A stretch of 6,505 nucleotides of DNA from Desulfobacteraceae bacterium (GCA_011048855.1 DSCZ01000605.1:1-6505); one strand, 5' to 3'. Positions 1-5,918 are shown, numbered from the stretch's first letter. Program-made: numbers and translations. Notes: generated from the sequence alone by a model not told the origin.

Positions 1-762
1 ATCAACCCCGTGGAAGCGGTGGAAAAGGTCATGGCCTATTATATGCCCATGATGGAGGGGAGGTTCGACGATTATCCCCGCAGGAGGAATGAGCTCGAGC
101 AGCTTGTCCCCATGGCTTCCAGGTACCGCCGGCTACGGTCCTTTGTCGACGATCTGTTGCTTGATCCGCCTGCCGGCAGCGCCGACCTGGGCCGCGGAAA
201 CGGCTCTGATGTATTGACCCTGTCCACCGTTCATTCAGCCAAAGGCCTGGAATGGAAATTGGTTTTCATCATCTGGGCGGTGAACGGGAAGTTTCCGCCA
301 TTTATGGCTTTCGATGATCCGGAGGCGATCGAAGAGGAGCGGCGTTTAATGTATGTCGCAGCCACCCGGGCCAAGGACGCCCTTATAATCTGTTTCCCCG
401 GCGCTGAAGGTGGGGAGCCTTGGGCGGCACGCTATCTGAATGGTGAAGTGCAAGGGCTTTCGTGTTTTCTGAGGGACCTGTCCCGGGATCTCGTCAACTG
501 CGAGTCTACGGGCGGCAGCGGGAGCGCTGCGCAGCCCAGGAGGAAAACGTCCTGGAAATCGAGGGCCTCAAGCCCAGGCGTGATGACTGGATCTTCCCGA
601 TCAGGGGATCAGTCCTTTAAAACAGGCGATGTCGTAGTGCACCCGGCTTTCGGCGCAGGTGTCATAGCACGGCTTGTAGGTTCAGACAAAGTCGAGGTTC
701 TTTTTAAAGAAGCAGGAAGGAAGCTGTTGCATCTTAAGGCGACGACCTTGACCAAAAGTTGA
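1..762 (+). CDS. UvrD/PcrA-type superfamily 1 DNA helicase, C-terminal part (5' end outside window)
   Basis: An open frame enters at base 1 (I-N-P-V...) and ends at TGA 760-762, giving the last 253 residues of a larger protein; UvrD/PcrA helicases usually have about 650-750 residues, so the ATPase domain with the Walker motifs lies upstream of the window. Two SF1A helicase motifs are visible. One contains STVHSAKGLEW (bases about 220-255, the V motif that contacts DNA and ATP). The other is EEERRLMYVAATRAKD (331-378, motif VI with the arginine that senses ATP). The last ~48 residues, from FKTGDVVVHPAFGAGV (616 on), look like the small Tudor-like beta domain at the end of PcrA/UvrD, which in those proteins binds RNA polymerase. 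Expected role: ATP-driven 3'-5' unwinding in DNA repair or in clearing stalled complexes. The linker between motif VI and the tail (about 490-610) is rich in Ser, Arg and Gly and may contain a frame problem (see findings). The GTG at base 10 is internal, not a start. The family is clear; the exact paralogue (UvrD, PcrA or Rep) cannot be told from this piece. Confidence 0.9.
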   Translation: MNPVEAVEKVMAYYMPMMEGRFDDYPRRRNELEQLVPMASRYRRLRSFVDDLLLDPPAGSADLGRGNGSDVLTLSTVHSAKGLEWKLVFIIWAVNGKFPPFMAFDDPEAIEEERRLMYVAATRAKDALIICFPGAEGGEPWAARYLNGEVQGLSCFLRDLSRDLVNCESTGGSGSAAQPRRKTSWKSRASSPGVMTGSSRSGDQSFKTGDVVVHPAFGAGVIARLVGSDKVEVLFKEAGRKLLHLKATTLTKS

Positions 763-773
763 AAGATCAAAGC

Positions 774-780
774 AAGGAGA
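774..780 (+). promoter_or_regulatory. Ribosome binding site of the MTH1187-family gene
   Basis: AAGGAGA lies 6 bases before ATG 787. This decides the start: the in-frame TTG at 781 directly abuts the Shine-Dalgarno sequence and is too close to be used. Confidence 0.8.
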
Positions 781-786
781 TTGAAT

Positions 787-1095
787 ATGGCGCTTATGGA
801 ATTTACGCTTATACCGCTCGACAAGGGGGCAAGCTTCAGTAAATACGTGGCGGGCACACTCAGCGTGGTTAAGGAAAGCGGGCTCGAATACCGTTTGAAC
901 CCGATGGGAACGGTTGTTGAAGGGGAATGGGACGATCTGCTTGCGTTGCTGTCGGCCTGCGTAAGGAAGCTGGAGCGGGATTCGGACCGCATAAGCCTTT
1001 CGGTTAAATTCGATATTCGAAAGGGTGTGACCGGCGCACTTGATGGGAAGATAAAAAGTGTTCAGGAAAAATCCGGATTCAAGGTCAGTACGTAA
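787..1095 (+). CDS. MTH1187-family (YkoF-like, DUF77) thiamine-binding protein
   Basis: This is a 102-residue protein starting MALMEFTLIPLDKG. The length and the pattern fit the small ferredoxin-like MTH1187/YkoF family (Thiamine_BP, PF01910). Matching features are the first beta strand ending in PLDKG, the Y-R-L-N-P-M-G-T-V-V-E-G segment at residues 35-46, and the later S-D-R-I-S-L-S-V-K-F-D-I-R strand (about 66-78). The family forms multimers and members have been found to bind thiamine or related ligands; it has no known catalytic activity and its physiological job is poorly defined. There is no signal peptide or membrane segment, so it should be cytoplasmic. It starts 24 bp after the helicase stop with its own strong ribosome binding site, and a terminator follows 10 bp after its TAA, so it is probably the last gene of a transcript shared with the helicase. 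I see no riboswitch (THI box) in front of it. Family assignment is from recognition of the sequence pattern. Confidence 0.85.
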   Translation: MALMEFTLIPLDKGASFSKYVAGTLSVVKESGLEYRLNPMGTVVEGEWDDLLALLSACVRKLERDSDRISLSVKFDIRKGVTGALDGKIKSVQEKSGFKVST

Positions 1096-1105
1096 TACAA
1101 TTCTG

Positions 1106-1130
1106 CCCGGGGTCTTCGGCCGGGGTTTTT
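1106..1130 (+). terminator. Rho-independent terminator after the thiamine-binding protein gene
   Basis: CCCGG (1106-1110) pairs with CCGGG (1120-1124) around a 9-base loop; an alternative inner pairing GGTC/GGCC (1111-1114 with 1118-1121) is also possible. A run of five T follows (1126-1130). Read on the minus strand the hairpin is not followed by a T-run, so it acts canonically only for the plus-strand genes. Its last bases overlap the mnmE stop codon. Confidence 0.75.
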
Positions 1131-2514
1131 ATTTGCCCAGGCAGAATCGGCTGAAGATAGTCTCGAGCAAATCATTTGTCGTATTTTCTCCGGTTATTTC
1201 GCCGAGGGTTCCGATACAGTCCGATAGATCCAAGGCGATGATTTCCATCGGTGCACCCGTTCGGGTTGCTTCTGCGGCGGCCGCAAGAGACCGGGAAGCT
1301 CTTTCCAGCGCATTAATGTGCCTTGCATTGACCGCTGCATGTGAGCAATCGGATCCGGAATCTGATTCGGCCACTATCCGCAGGATGGCTGATTTGAGAT
1401 TTTCGATCCCGGCTCCGGTGCGGGCCGAAATCGATACTCTCATGATATCGGGATAGCGGCGGGCAATGATTTCTTCATCCAGGACCCCCGCGAGGTCTTC
1501 TTTGTTCATTACGATCAGCGTGGTTTTGTCCCTGCAGCGTTCTATGATTTCAATGTCTCCATCTTGGAGCGTACGGCTGCGATCGAGCACGACAAGTACA
1601 AGATCGGCTTCTTCGAGCCTTCGCACGCTGAATTCCATTCCGATGGCTTCGACTTCATCCGGCGCCTGCCTGAATCCGGCGGTGTCGGCGAGCTTGACCG
1701 GCAGTCCGTCGATGGAAATCACCGATTCGATGATGTCCCGTGTTGTTCCCGGCACTGGTGTAACAATAGCCCTGGGTTCGTCGAGAAACAGGTTGAGGAT
1801 GCTCGATTTGCCAACGTTGACGCACCCTGCAAGCACGGTGTTCACCCCGTCGATCCACAGCCGGTTGCTCGCTCCGGACTGGATCAATGCTTTCAGCCGG
1901 GGTATCAAGCGGTTTGAGATGATATCGGCAAGCTCGTCCGCGGGCATGATTTCCGCATCTTCATCGGGAAAATCGATAGCTGTTTCCGCATGGGCGGACA
2001 ATTCCAACACTTCCGCTCGTAACTGGCGGATTTCCTTTCCCAGGCTGCCCTGCATCTGGAGAGCGGCCATCGTTAGACCTTTTTCCGACCGGCTGTTTAT
2101 TAAATCCACCACGGCTTCTGCCTGAGTCAAATCCATCCTGCCGTTGAGAAAGGCCCGCAGAGTAAATTCCCCCGGTTCGGCCTGCCGAACACCGCAGTTC
2201 ACAACCAGCCGTAGAATCTTTGACAGCAGAAGATAACCGCTGTGCGAGTTTATCTCCACGACGTCCTGCCTGGTGAAGGAATGAGGTGCATACATGCAGG
2301 TAAGCAGGACCTCATCTATCGATTCGCCGGATCGGGGGTCTATGATGCGGCCGAGATAAAGGTGATGGCTCTGGAGATTCCTGACACGTTTTTTCGGCCT
2401 GAAAATACTTTCAACCACCGAAAATGCGTCTGGTCCGCTTATCCGTATGATCCCTATTCCGGCTGTCCCGATCGGTGTGGAGATCGCAGCTATGGTGTCA
2501 TGCGTATTGGACAT
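1129..2514 (-). CDS. mnmE: tRNA uridine-5-carboxymethylaminomethyl modification GTPase MnmE (TrmE)
   Basis: The product has 461 residues, close to the usual ~450-460. With MnmG, MnmE builds the aminomethyl-type group on C5 of the wobble uridine of certain tRNAs, using GTP and a tetrahydrofolate one-carbon unit. Domains in order: the N-terminal tetrahydrofolate-binding, dimerising domain (about 1-122, with the typical D-T-I-A-A-I-S-T-P start and PGEFTLRAFLNGRMDL at 114-129); a helical domain; the inserted G domain (about 222-382); and the C-terminal helices ending in FCLGK (457-461), whose Cys458 is the conserved C-x-G-K cysteine. G-domain motifs are G1 GCVNVGKS (230-237), G2 TTRD (257-260), G3 DTAG (277-280), G4 NKED (337-340) and G5 SAR (363-365). 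The start ATG at 2514 gives the expected N-terminus, but no good Shine-Dalgarno sequence precedes it. It is the last gene of the rpmH cluster, 81 bp after jag, and its stop lies 33 bp from the stop of the convergent gene. mnmG, often found next to it in other genomes, is not here. Confidence 0.98.
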   Translation of the reverse strand: MSNTHDTIAAISTPIGTAGIGIIRISGPDAFSVVESIFRPKKRVRNLQSHHLYLGRIIDPRSGESIDEVLLTCMYAPHSFTRQDVVEINSHSGYLLLSKILRLVVNCGVRQAEPGEFTLRAFLNGRMDLTQAEAVVDLINSRSEKGLTMAALQMQGSLGKEIRQLRAEVLELSAHAETAIDFPDEDAEIMPADELADIISNRLIPRLKALIQSGASNRLWIDGVNTVLAGCVNVGKSSILNLFLDEPRAIVTPVPGTTRDIIESVISIDGLPVKLADTAGFRQAPDEVEAIGMEFSVRRLEEADLVLVVLDRSRTLQDGDIEIIERCRDKTTLIVMNKEDLAGVLDEEIIARRYPDIMRVSISARTGAGIENLKSAILRIVAESDSGSDCSHAAVNARHINALERASRSLAAAAEATRTGAPMEIIALDLSDCIGTLGEITGENTTNDLLETIFSRFCLGK

Positions 2515-2556
2515 ATGATGGGAGTGAAAAATTGTCGTTATTGAGAAATCCCTTAT

Positions 2557-2582
2557 CCAGCCCCGGCCTTAGCCTGAGCTGG
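2557..2582 (-). other. Imperfect inverted repeat in the jag-mnmE gap
   Basis: CCAGC (2557-2561) pairs with GCTGG (2578-2582). Inside it, GGC (2565-2567) pairs with GCC (2572-2574) around a 4-base loop, leaving a 3+3 internal loop. On the transcribed (minus) strand no T-run follows, so it does not look like a full terminator. It could be an RNA processing or stability hairpin that separates mnmE from the upstream genes, or chance. The rest of the 81-bp gap shows nothing recognisable. Confidence 0.35.
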
Positions 2583-2595
2583 AAACTGCATGCGA

Positions 2596-3249
2596 CTATC
2601 TGTTGGGAATGATGACGACTTTTTTCAGCATTCCTTCCCCTCTGCTGGTGGTGGTAATTTGCTGCTGATCTTTAAGTGCGATATGCACGATGCGCCTGTC
2701 ATGGGGGTTAAGAAGACCGGTGGTCATGGGTTTTTTCGTTTTTCGGGCTTTTTCGCCCATGTCAACTGCCATCTGGGTAAGATAATCTTTCCGTCGCCGA
2801 CGGTAATCTTCAGAATCTATAACCACCTGGACTTTCCTGTCGAGAGCTTTCGACACTATCTTGGTCACGATGAATTGCAGGGCATCCAGGGTGCGGCCCT
2901 TGCGTCCGATCAAAAGGCCTGATTTATCACCTTCTATGGAAAGCTTTACGGCGCCGTCGACAACTTCGGTGTTCACTTCTGCATCTTCCATGGGGATCAG
3001 TGAAAGTATATCTTCAAGTGTTCGGCGTGCAATGCTCAACGTGTCGTCTTCGCCTGATTCGGCCGCCGGTTCTTGCCTGGCGATCGAAATTCTGACCTTG
3101 GCTTTTTTGCCCCCGACCAGGCCGAATATTCCGGGTGAACCCGGTTCTATAACTTCTATACTGATATCGTCGCGGGGTACGTTCAATTTGCGGCACGCAT
3201 TATCTACGGCTTCTTCGGTGTTTTTACCTTCAAATTCGAATGTTTCCAT
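2596..3249 (-). CDS. jag: Jag/KhpB RNA-binding protein (Jag_N, KH and R3H domains; SpoIIIJ-associated)
   Basis: This 217-residue cytoplasmic protein has the three-part layout of Jag (KhpB). The Jag_N domain (about 1-53) carries the typical S-P-G-I-F-G-L-V-G-G-K-K-A motif at 38-50. A type II KH domain follows (about 80-146) with the RNA-contacting GxxG loop as GRKG at 115-118. A C-terminal R3H domain (about 150-214) contains Arg185-x3-His189. A short acidic linker (about 60-72) joins the first two. The family binds RNA and, in Gram-positive bacteria, works with KhpA in cell division and elongation; the gene is named for its place next to spoIIIJ (yidC). Here too it follows yidC by only 16 bp. 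The start is fixed by GGAGG six bases upstream of ATG. Its presence is usual in many phyla but not in enteric bacteria, which helps place the organism. Confidence 0.97.
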   Translation of the reverse strand: METFEFEGKNTEEAVDNACRKLNVPRDDISIEVIEPGSPGIFGLVGGKKAKVRISIARQEPAAESGEDDTLSIARRTLEDILSLIPMEDAEVNTEVVDGAVKLSIEGDKSGLLIGRKGRTLDALQFIVTKIVSKALDRKVQVVIDSEDYRRRRKDYLTQMAVDMGEKARKTKKPMTTGLLNPHDRRIVHIALKDQQQITTTSRGEGMLKKVVIIPNR

Positions 3250-3255
3250 TACGAT

Positions 3256-3260
3256 CCTCC
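3256..3260 (-). promoter_or_regulatory. Ribosome binding site of jag
   Basis: GGAGG on the minus strand lies 6 bases before the jag ATG (3249). It sits wholly in the 16-bp gap after the yidC stop and is the strongest Shine-Dalgarno sequence in this gene cluster. Confidence 0.85.
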
Positions 3261-3265
3261 AAAAA

Positions 3266-4927
3266 CTATCTCGATCTTTTCATGATATGGTATTGCTGGC
3301 CTATAGAGATAAGATTGTTCACCAGCCAGTAAAGTACTAGTCCCGAAGGAAAATTTATGAAGAAGAAAGTAAAAATCAGCGGAAGCATCATCATCATCTT
3401 CGCCTGTGCGGGATCGCCCGGAGTCGGAGTCATTTTTTGCTGCAGGAACATCGAGGCGCCCATCAGAAGGGTGAGCACGGGTACTCCATAAGGCGGCGAC
3501 ATCAACGGCACACTGAATGGAAAACTAAACAGGCGGTCAGGCGCGGACAGGTCGTCGATCCACAGGAAGAAAGGAGCATGTCGCAGCTCTATTGCGCTTC
3601 CGAGTACCCTGAACAGAGCGAAAAATACCGGGAGTTGGATAATCATCGGCAGACAACCACTCATCGGGTTTATTTTATAGGTCCGGTAGAGGGTCATCAT
3701 TTCTTTGTTCATTGCCTGTCGGTCGTTTTTATATTTCTCCTTCAGTTTCATAAGTCTTGGTTGGAGCTTTTTCATCTCCCCCATAGATTTATAACTTTTG
3801 TGGGTAAGGGGCCAGAAAAGGATTTTGACTAAAATGGTTAAAAATATAATTGAAAGGCCGTAATTATGGAAAAAGTTGTCGAAGAAGCGAAGAATGTAAA
3901 GAAGGGGCTTTGCGATGATATCAGTCCATCCAAAGTTGACCGCTTTTGCGAGGTTGTTTCCCTCGGCTTTGAGTACCCCCATATCCCTCGGTCCGAAGAA
4001 AACGGAATATTCCGAGGAGACGGCGCCGGCGGGCTGGATCGACACAGGTTCGGGGGTGTGAACGCCTTCGAGAATACCGGAGAGAAGTTTGGTTCCGGTG
4101 AACAGTGAGTTGGCTTGTGTCTCGGGCACAATTGCGGACAGGAAATATTCGTTTTCGTAAGCCAGCCAGTTTATTGTCCCCTCGATATTCTCTTCTTCGT
4201 GTACTTTCTTGATCTTGAGCTCTTTCAATTTTCCGTCGACAAGGACCGCCAGCCCGCGGAATGCATAATAACCTTTGTCCGCTTCGGGCGGCAGGTATCT
4301 CAATCTTGACGTGAAAGAGCCATTTATCGGATTCCCGGTGAGATTGCGAATTTCTATATCCAGTTTGATGGAATACCTGTCGGGGAAAAAACGAAAGGTA
4401 TAAACGGACTCCATCCCTCCGGTGGACCTTGATCTAAAAACCAGTTCTTTCGGTGATCCGGTTTCATTGATCACCAGGCTCTCCTGGTCTACTTCGCAAA
4501 TTGCAGGTGGGGTGTTCCTGGAACCCTCGGGCACGTAACCGATCTGGAGTGGGAGTGCCTGTTCGGGACTGAGAGACACGATCTCTATCAGGGGAGAATT
4601 CGGGTCGCCTGTCCTGCGGTAGTTCTTAAGTTTGAAACTTGTAAAAGTAGGCCCTTCGGTGGAAATCACCACGTTGTAAAGAGGCGTGTCGACCTCCACG
4701 AGTTTCCGTTCGGCTCGGGAGGTTGGTTCCCCCATCGGCTGCAGACCGGGTTGCTCTGCCGACTGCTGAATTTGTGGAGGAGCGGCTTGCTCGGCGGCAG
4801 GTTCATGTGCCTTTTGAGGCTGAGATTCCGGCCTGGGGGTGTATTCCCGTTCGGGTGAAAACAGATAGGACCAGCCTACAAGCACAAGAAAAGATAATAC
4901 AAAGGCCATCAAAGTTCGTTTTTCCAT
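3266..4927 (-). CDS. yidC: Membrane protein insertase YidC (Oxa1/Alb3 family, Gram-negative type)
   Basis: The product has 553 residues counted from ATG 4927 (MEKRTLMAFVL...), the canonical YidC N-terminus. AGGGAG lies 4 bases upstream (4932-4937). A longer in-frame reading to 4978 would add 17 residues before the membrane segment and is rejected. Order: TM1 (about 5-23); a Pro/Gln/Glu-rich periplasmic linker (about 25-70); the large periplasmic P1 domain (about 75-325), found in Gram-negative YidC; then the conserved insertase core. The core has TM2 (about 355-373), a charged cytoplasmic hairpin rich in Lys (about 377-415), the NPMSGCLPMIIQLPVFFALF segment (420-439), an F-L-W-I-D-D-L-S segment (454-461), and the last membrane segments including NFPSGLVLYWLVNNL (525-539). 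The positive residue in TM2 that matches E. coli Arg366 is Lys368 here. YidC inserts and folds inner-membrane proteins, alone or with SecYEG. It lies between yidD and jag as in many bacteria. Confidence 0.98.
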   Translation of the reverse strand: MEKRTLMAFVLSFLVLVGWSYLFSPEREYTPRPESQPQKAHEPAAEQAAPPQIQQSAEQPGLQPMGEPTSRAERKLVEVDTPLYNVVISTEGPTFTSFKLKNYRRTGDPNSPLIEIVSLSPEQALPLQIGYVPEGSRNTPPAICEVDQESLVINETGSPKELVFRSRSTGGMESVYTFRFFPDRYSIKLDIEIRNLTGNPINGSFTSRLRYLPPEADKGYYAFRGLAVLVDGKLKELKIKKVHEEENIEGTINWLAYENEYFLSAIVPETQANSLFTGTKLLSGILEGVHTPEPVSIQPAGAVSSEYSVFFGPRDMGVLKAEGNNLAKAVNFGWTDIIAKPLLYILRFFDNFFHNYGLSIIFLTILVKILFWPLTHKSYKSMGEMKKLQPRLMKLKEKYKNDRQAMNKEMMTLYRTYKINPMSGCLPMIIQLPVFFALFRVLGSAIELRHAPFFLWIDDLSAPDRLFSFPFSVPLMSPPYGVPVLTLLMGASMFLQQKMTPTPGDPAQAKMMMMLPLIFTFFFINFPSGLVLYWLVNNLISIGQQYHIMKRSR

Positions 4928-4954
4928 GGGACTCCCTGACCGATGGAATATTAG

Positions 4955-4969
4955 AGCCTCCGGGAGGCT
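4955..4969 (-). other. Short perfect hairpin upstream of yidC
   Basis: AGCCTC (4955-4960) pairs with GAGGCT (4964-4969) around a 3-base loop (6 bp, no mismatch; the palindrome is 7+1+7). It lies 28 bp before the yidC ATG on the transcribed strand. No T-run follows, so it may be a processing or stability element rather than a terminator, or chance. Confidence 0.4.
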
Positions 4970-4989
4970 GTAAACCATGGGTGAAAATG

Positions 4990-5007
4990 GCGGGTGAGAG
5001 TTCCCGC
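4990..5007 (-). other. Terminator-like hairpin between yidD and yidC
   Basis: GCGGG (4990-4994) pairs with CCCGC (5003-5007) around an 8-base loop. On the plus strand AAATTTTT follows directly. On the minus strand, which is the transcribed one here, the stem is followed after two bases by a short TTTT (4984-4987). It could cause weak, partial termination or pausing between yidD and yidC. With a 5-bp stem the support is modest. Confidence 0.35.
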
Positions 5008-5032
5008 AAATTTTTAATCGGCGCAGGCATGC

Positions 5033-5281
5033 TCAAGGTAGGGGATCATAACCGCCTGGATGGAACGGATGGCATTTGATGATCCGCCGAAAGGCCAGCC
5101 AACCGCCTTTCACCAGCCCGTATTTCACTATTGCTTCCCGGGCGTATGCGGAACAGGTCGGATAAAAGCGGCATGAAGCCGGCCAAAGAGGAGACAACAG
5201 ATTCTGGTACACCCATATCATGGCGACGGCCAGATACCTTATTTTACCTGACGAAATTTGTATCAAAGACGACGGGCTCAA
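5033..5281 (-). CDS. yidD: Membrane protein insertion efficiency factor YidD
   Basis: This is a small protein of up to 82 residues with the full YidD signature: [11 protein letters not shown] at 37-47, the A-I-V-K-Y-G-x3-G-G-W-L-A-F-R-R-I stretch, and [13 protein letters not shown] at the very end (70-82), including the three conserved cysteines. Residues about 14-33 form an amphipathic, membrane-associating helix. In E. coli the protein sits at the inner face of the membrane and helps YidC-dependent insertion. The start is uncertain. TTG 5281 gives a normal length, with GAGG only 3 bases upstream, and overlaps the end of rnpA by 38 bp, which suggests translational coupling. TTG 5266 is an alternative with no Shine-Dalgarno, and the first ATG (5221) would cut into the amphipathic helix. 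No start lies further upstream before a stop. Confidence 0.95.
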   Translation of the reverse strand: MSPSSLIQISSGKIRYLAVAMIWVYQNLLSPLWPASCRFYPTCSAYAREAIVKYGLVKGGWLAFRRIIKCHPFHPGGYDPLP

Positions 5282-5594
5282 GTTCCTCTTTGGTCTCTTG
5301 GTAGTTCAGATAAGCAGCATCCTTTTTTGCCACGAAGACTAAATCGTATCCCCGGGGTAAACGTGGCTTGTTTAATCTGAAGAATTCTCTCAGGAGGCGC
5401 TTCGTTCTGTTCCTTGCGACTGCGTTTCCGACCTTTCTGCTGACTGTAACCCCCATCCGTGTGATATCCAGGCCGTTTTTCCCTACTATTACGACGAAGT
5501 GCGTCGAGTGGTACCTTTTGCCGGCCCGATTCAATTTGACAAAATGCGGCCTCTTCAATAACCTCTCAATTTTAGGAAATGAACAAAGTCCCAT
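5244..5594 (-). CDS. rnpA: Ribonuclease P protein component
   Basis: The product has 116 residues from ATG 5594 ([15 protein letters not shown]...). RnpA binds the catalytic RnpB RNA and helps it hold precursor tRNA while the 5' leader is removed. The N-terminal F-P-K-I-E-R-L-L-K segment (6-14), the central strand [14 protein letters not shown] (46-59) and the signature [11 protein letters not shown] helix (60-70), which carries the RNR basic motif, identify it. The [11 protein letters not shown] strand (81-91) follows. Length matches the family (about 110-125). Start choice: neither candidate has a Shine-Dalgarno sequence. GTG 5621 would add nine residues and starts 2 bases after the rpmH stop, so it could be coupled to rpmH. 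ATG 5594 is preferred because the protein then begins just ahead of the conserved FPK segment. The 3' end overlaps yidD. Confidence 0.96.
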   Translation of the reverse strand: MGLCSFPKIERLLKRPHFVKLNRAGKRYHSTHFVVIVGKNGLDITRMGVTVSRKVGNAVARNRTKRLLREFFRLNKPRLPRGYDLVFVAKKDAAYLNYQETKEELEPVVFDTNFVR

Positions 5595-5623
5595 ACGATT
5601 CGATCGGAGGCCGTTTGACACTA

Positions 5624-5770
5624 CTAGAAATTATAGGATACAGTAAGCCGTTTCCGCCCTTTAGCCCTTCTCCTTTTCAACACATTTCTACCGCTCTTGG
5701 TTTTCATTCTAGCCCTGAAACCATGGGTACGGGCTCTCTTGATGTTGCTGGGTTGATACGTCCTTTTCAT
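5624..5770 (-). CDS. rpmH: 50S ribosomal protein L34 (bL34)
   Basis: This is a 48-residue, strongly basic protein with the invariant start [20 protein letters not shown] and the [24 protein letters not shown] core that binds 23S rRNA. Bacterial L34 is normally 44-49 residues. The ATG at 5770 is chosen for this start; the open frame extends 28 codons further upstream but that part runs into the promoter and has no resemblance to L34. A weak Shine-Dalgarno (AGAAG at 5780-5784, nine bases away) is present. It is the first gene of the cluster, transcribed from the promoter at 5810-5839, with rnpA directly after it as in most bacteria. Confidence 0.98.
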   Translation of the reverse strand: MKRTYQPSNIKRARTHGFRARMKTKSGRNVLKRRRAKGRKRLTVSYNF

Positions 5771-5809
5771 GATCTGAATCTTCTTTCTGGGCGAATTAGT
5801 TAAAACTGT

Positions 5810-5839
5810 TATATAAGCATTCGGCCGGCACATTGTCAA
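5810..5839 (-). promoter_or_regulatory. Sigma-70-type promoter of the rpmH-rnpA-yidD-yidC-jag-mnmE cluster
   Basis: On the minus strand a perfect -35 box TTGACA (5834-5839) is followed by an AT-rich -10 region. Possible -10 boxes are TTATAT (5811-5816, spacing 17) or TATATA (5810-5815, spacing 18). Transcription would start near 5803, leaving a leader of about 33 bases before the rpmH ATG. The sequence between the boxes is GC-rich and contains the palindrome CGGCCG. Such a strong promoter suits a ribosomal protein gene. Confidence 0.75.
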
Positions 5840-5870
5840 GGCCAAACCCGGCATCGATTTTATGTTTGCT

Positions 5871-5884
5871 AATTCTTAATTCTT
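5871..5884. repeat. Tandem 7-bp repeat AATTCTT x2 in the rpmH/mreB intergenic region
   Basis: AATTCTT occurs twice head to tail in the AT-rich centre of the divergent intergenic region, between the rpmH promoter and the mreB ribosome binding site. It may belong to an AT-rich upstream element of the rpmH promoter or to the mreB control region; two copies alone can be chance. I found no convincing -35/-10 pair for mreB on the plus strand. Confidence 0.4.
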
Positions 5885-5918
5885 CGGATACCTATCACGC
5901 TACGAATCCGGTGTATAG

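Noticed and set aside
609..992. Minus-strand open frame of 127 codons across the helicase end and the thiamine-binding gene
   Set aside because: It overlaps two recognisable plus-strand genes, has Ser/Leu-rich composition typical of an antisense frame, and has no resemblance to a known family.
1466..2125. Plus-strand open frame of 219 codons inside mnmE
   Set aside because: It is antisense to a complete MnmE with all G motifs; the Ser/Arg-rich translation is what a reversed GC-rich gene gives.
2861..3340. Plus-strand open frame of 159 codons across jag and the end of yidC
   Set aside because: It is antisense to two well-defined genes and bridges their intergenic gap; composition is that of a shadow frame.
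4928..4978. Longer yidC start at 4978
   Set aside because: It would place 17 residues before the conserved MEKRTLMAF start and run through the hairpin upstream of the Shine-Dalgarno sequence.
5771..5854. 28-codon upstream extension of rpmH
   Set aside because: The extension covers the promoter and leader and does not look like L34; the MKRTYQPS start at 5770 is invariant in the family.
5833..5863. mreB promoter TTGTCA with TTTTAT on the plus strand
   Set aside because: Spacing of 19 and a poor -10 match make it weak; the TTGTCA is simply the complement of the strong rpmH -35 box.
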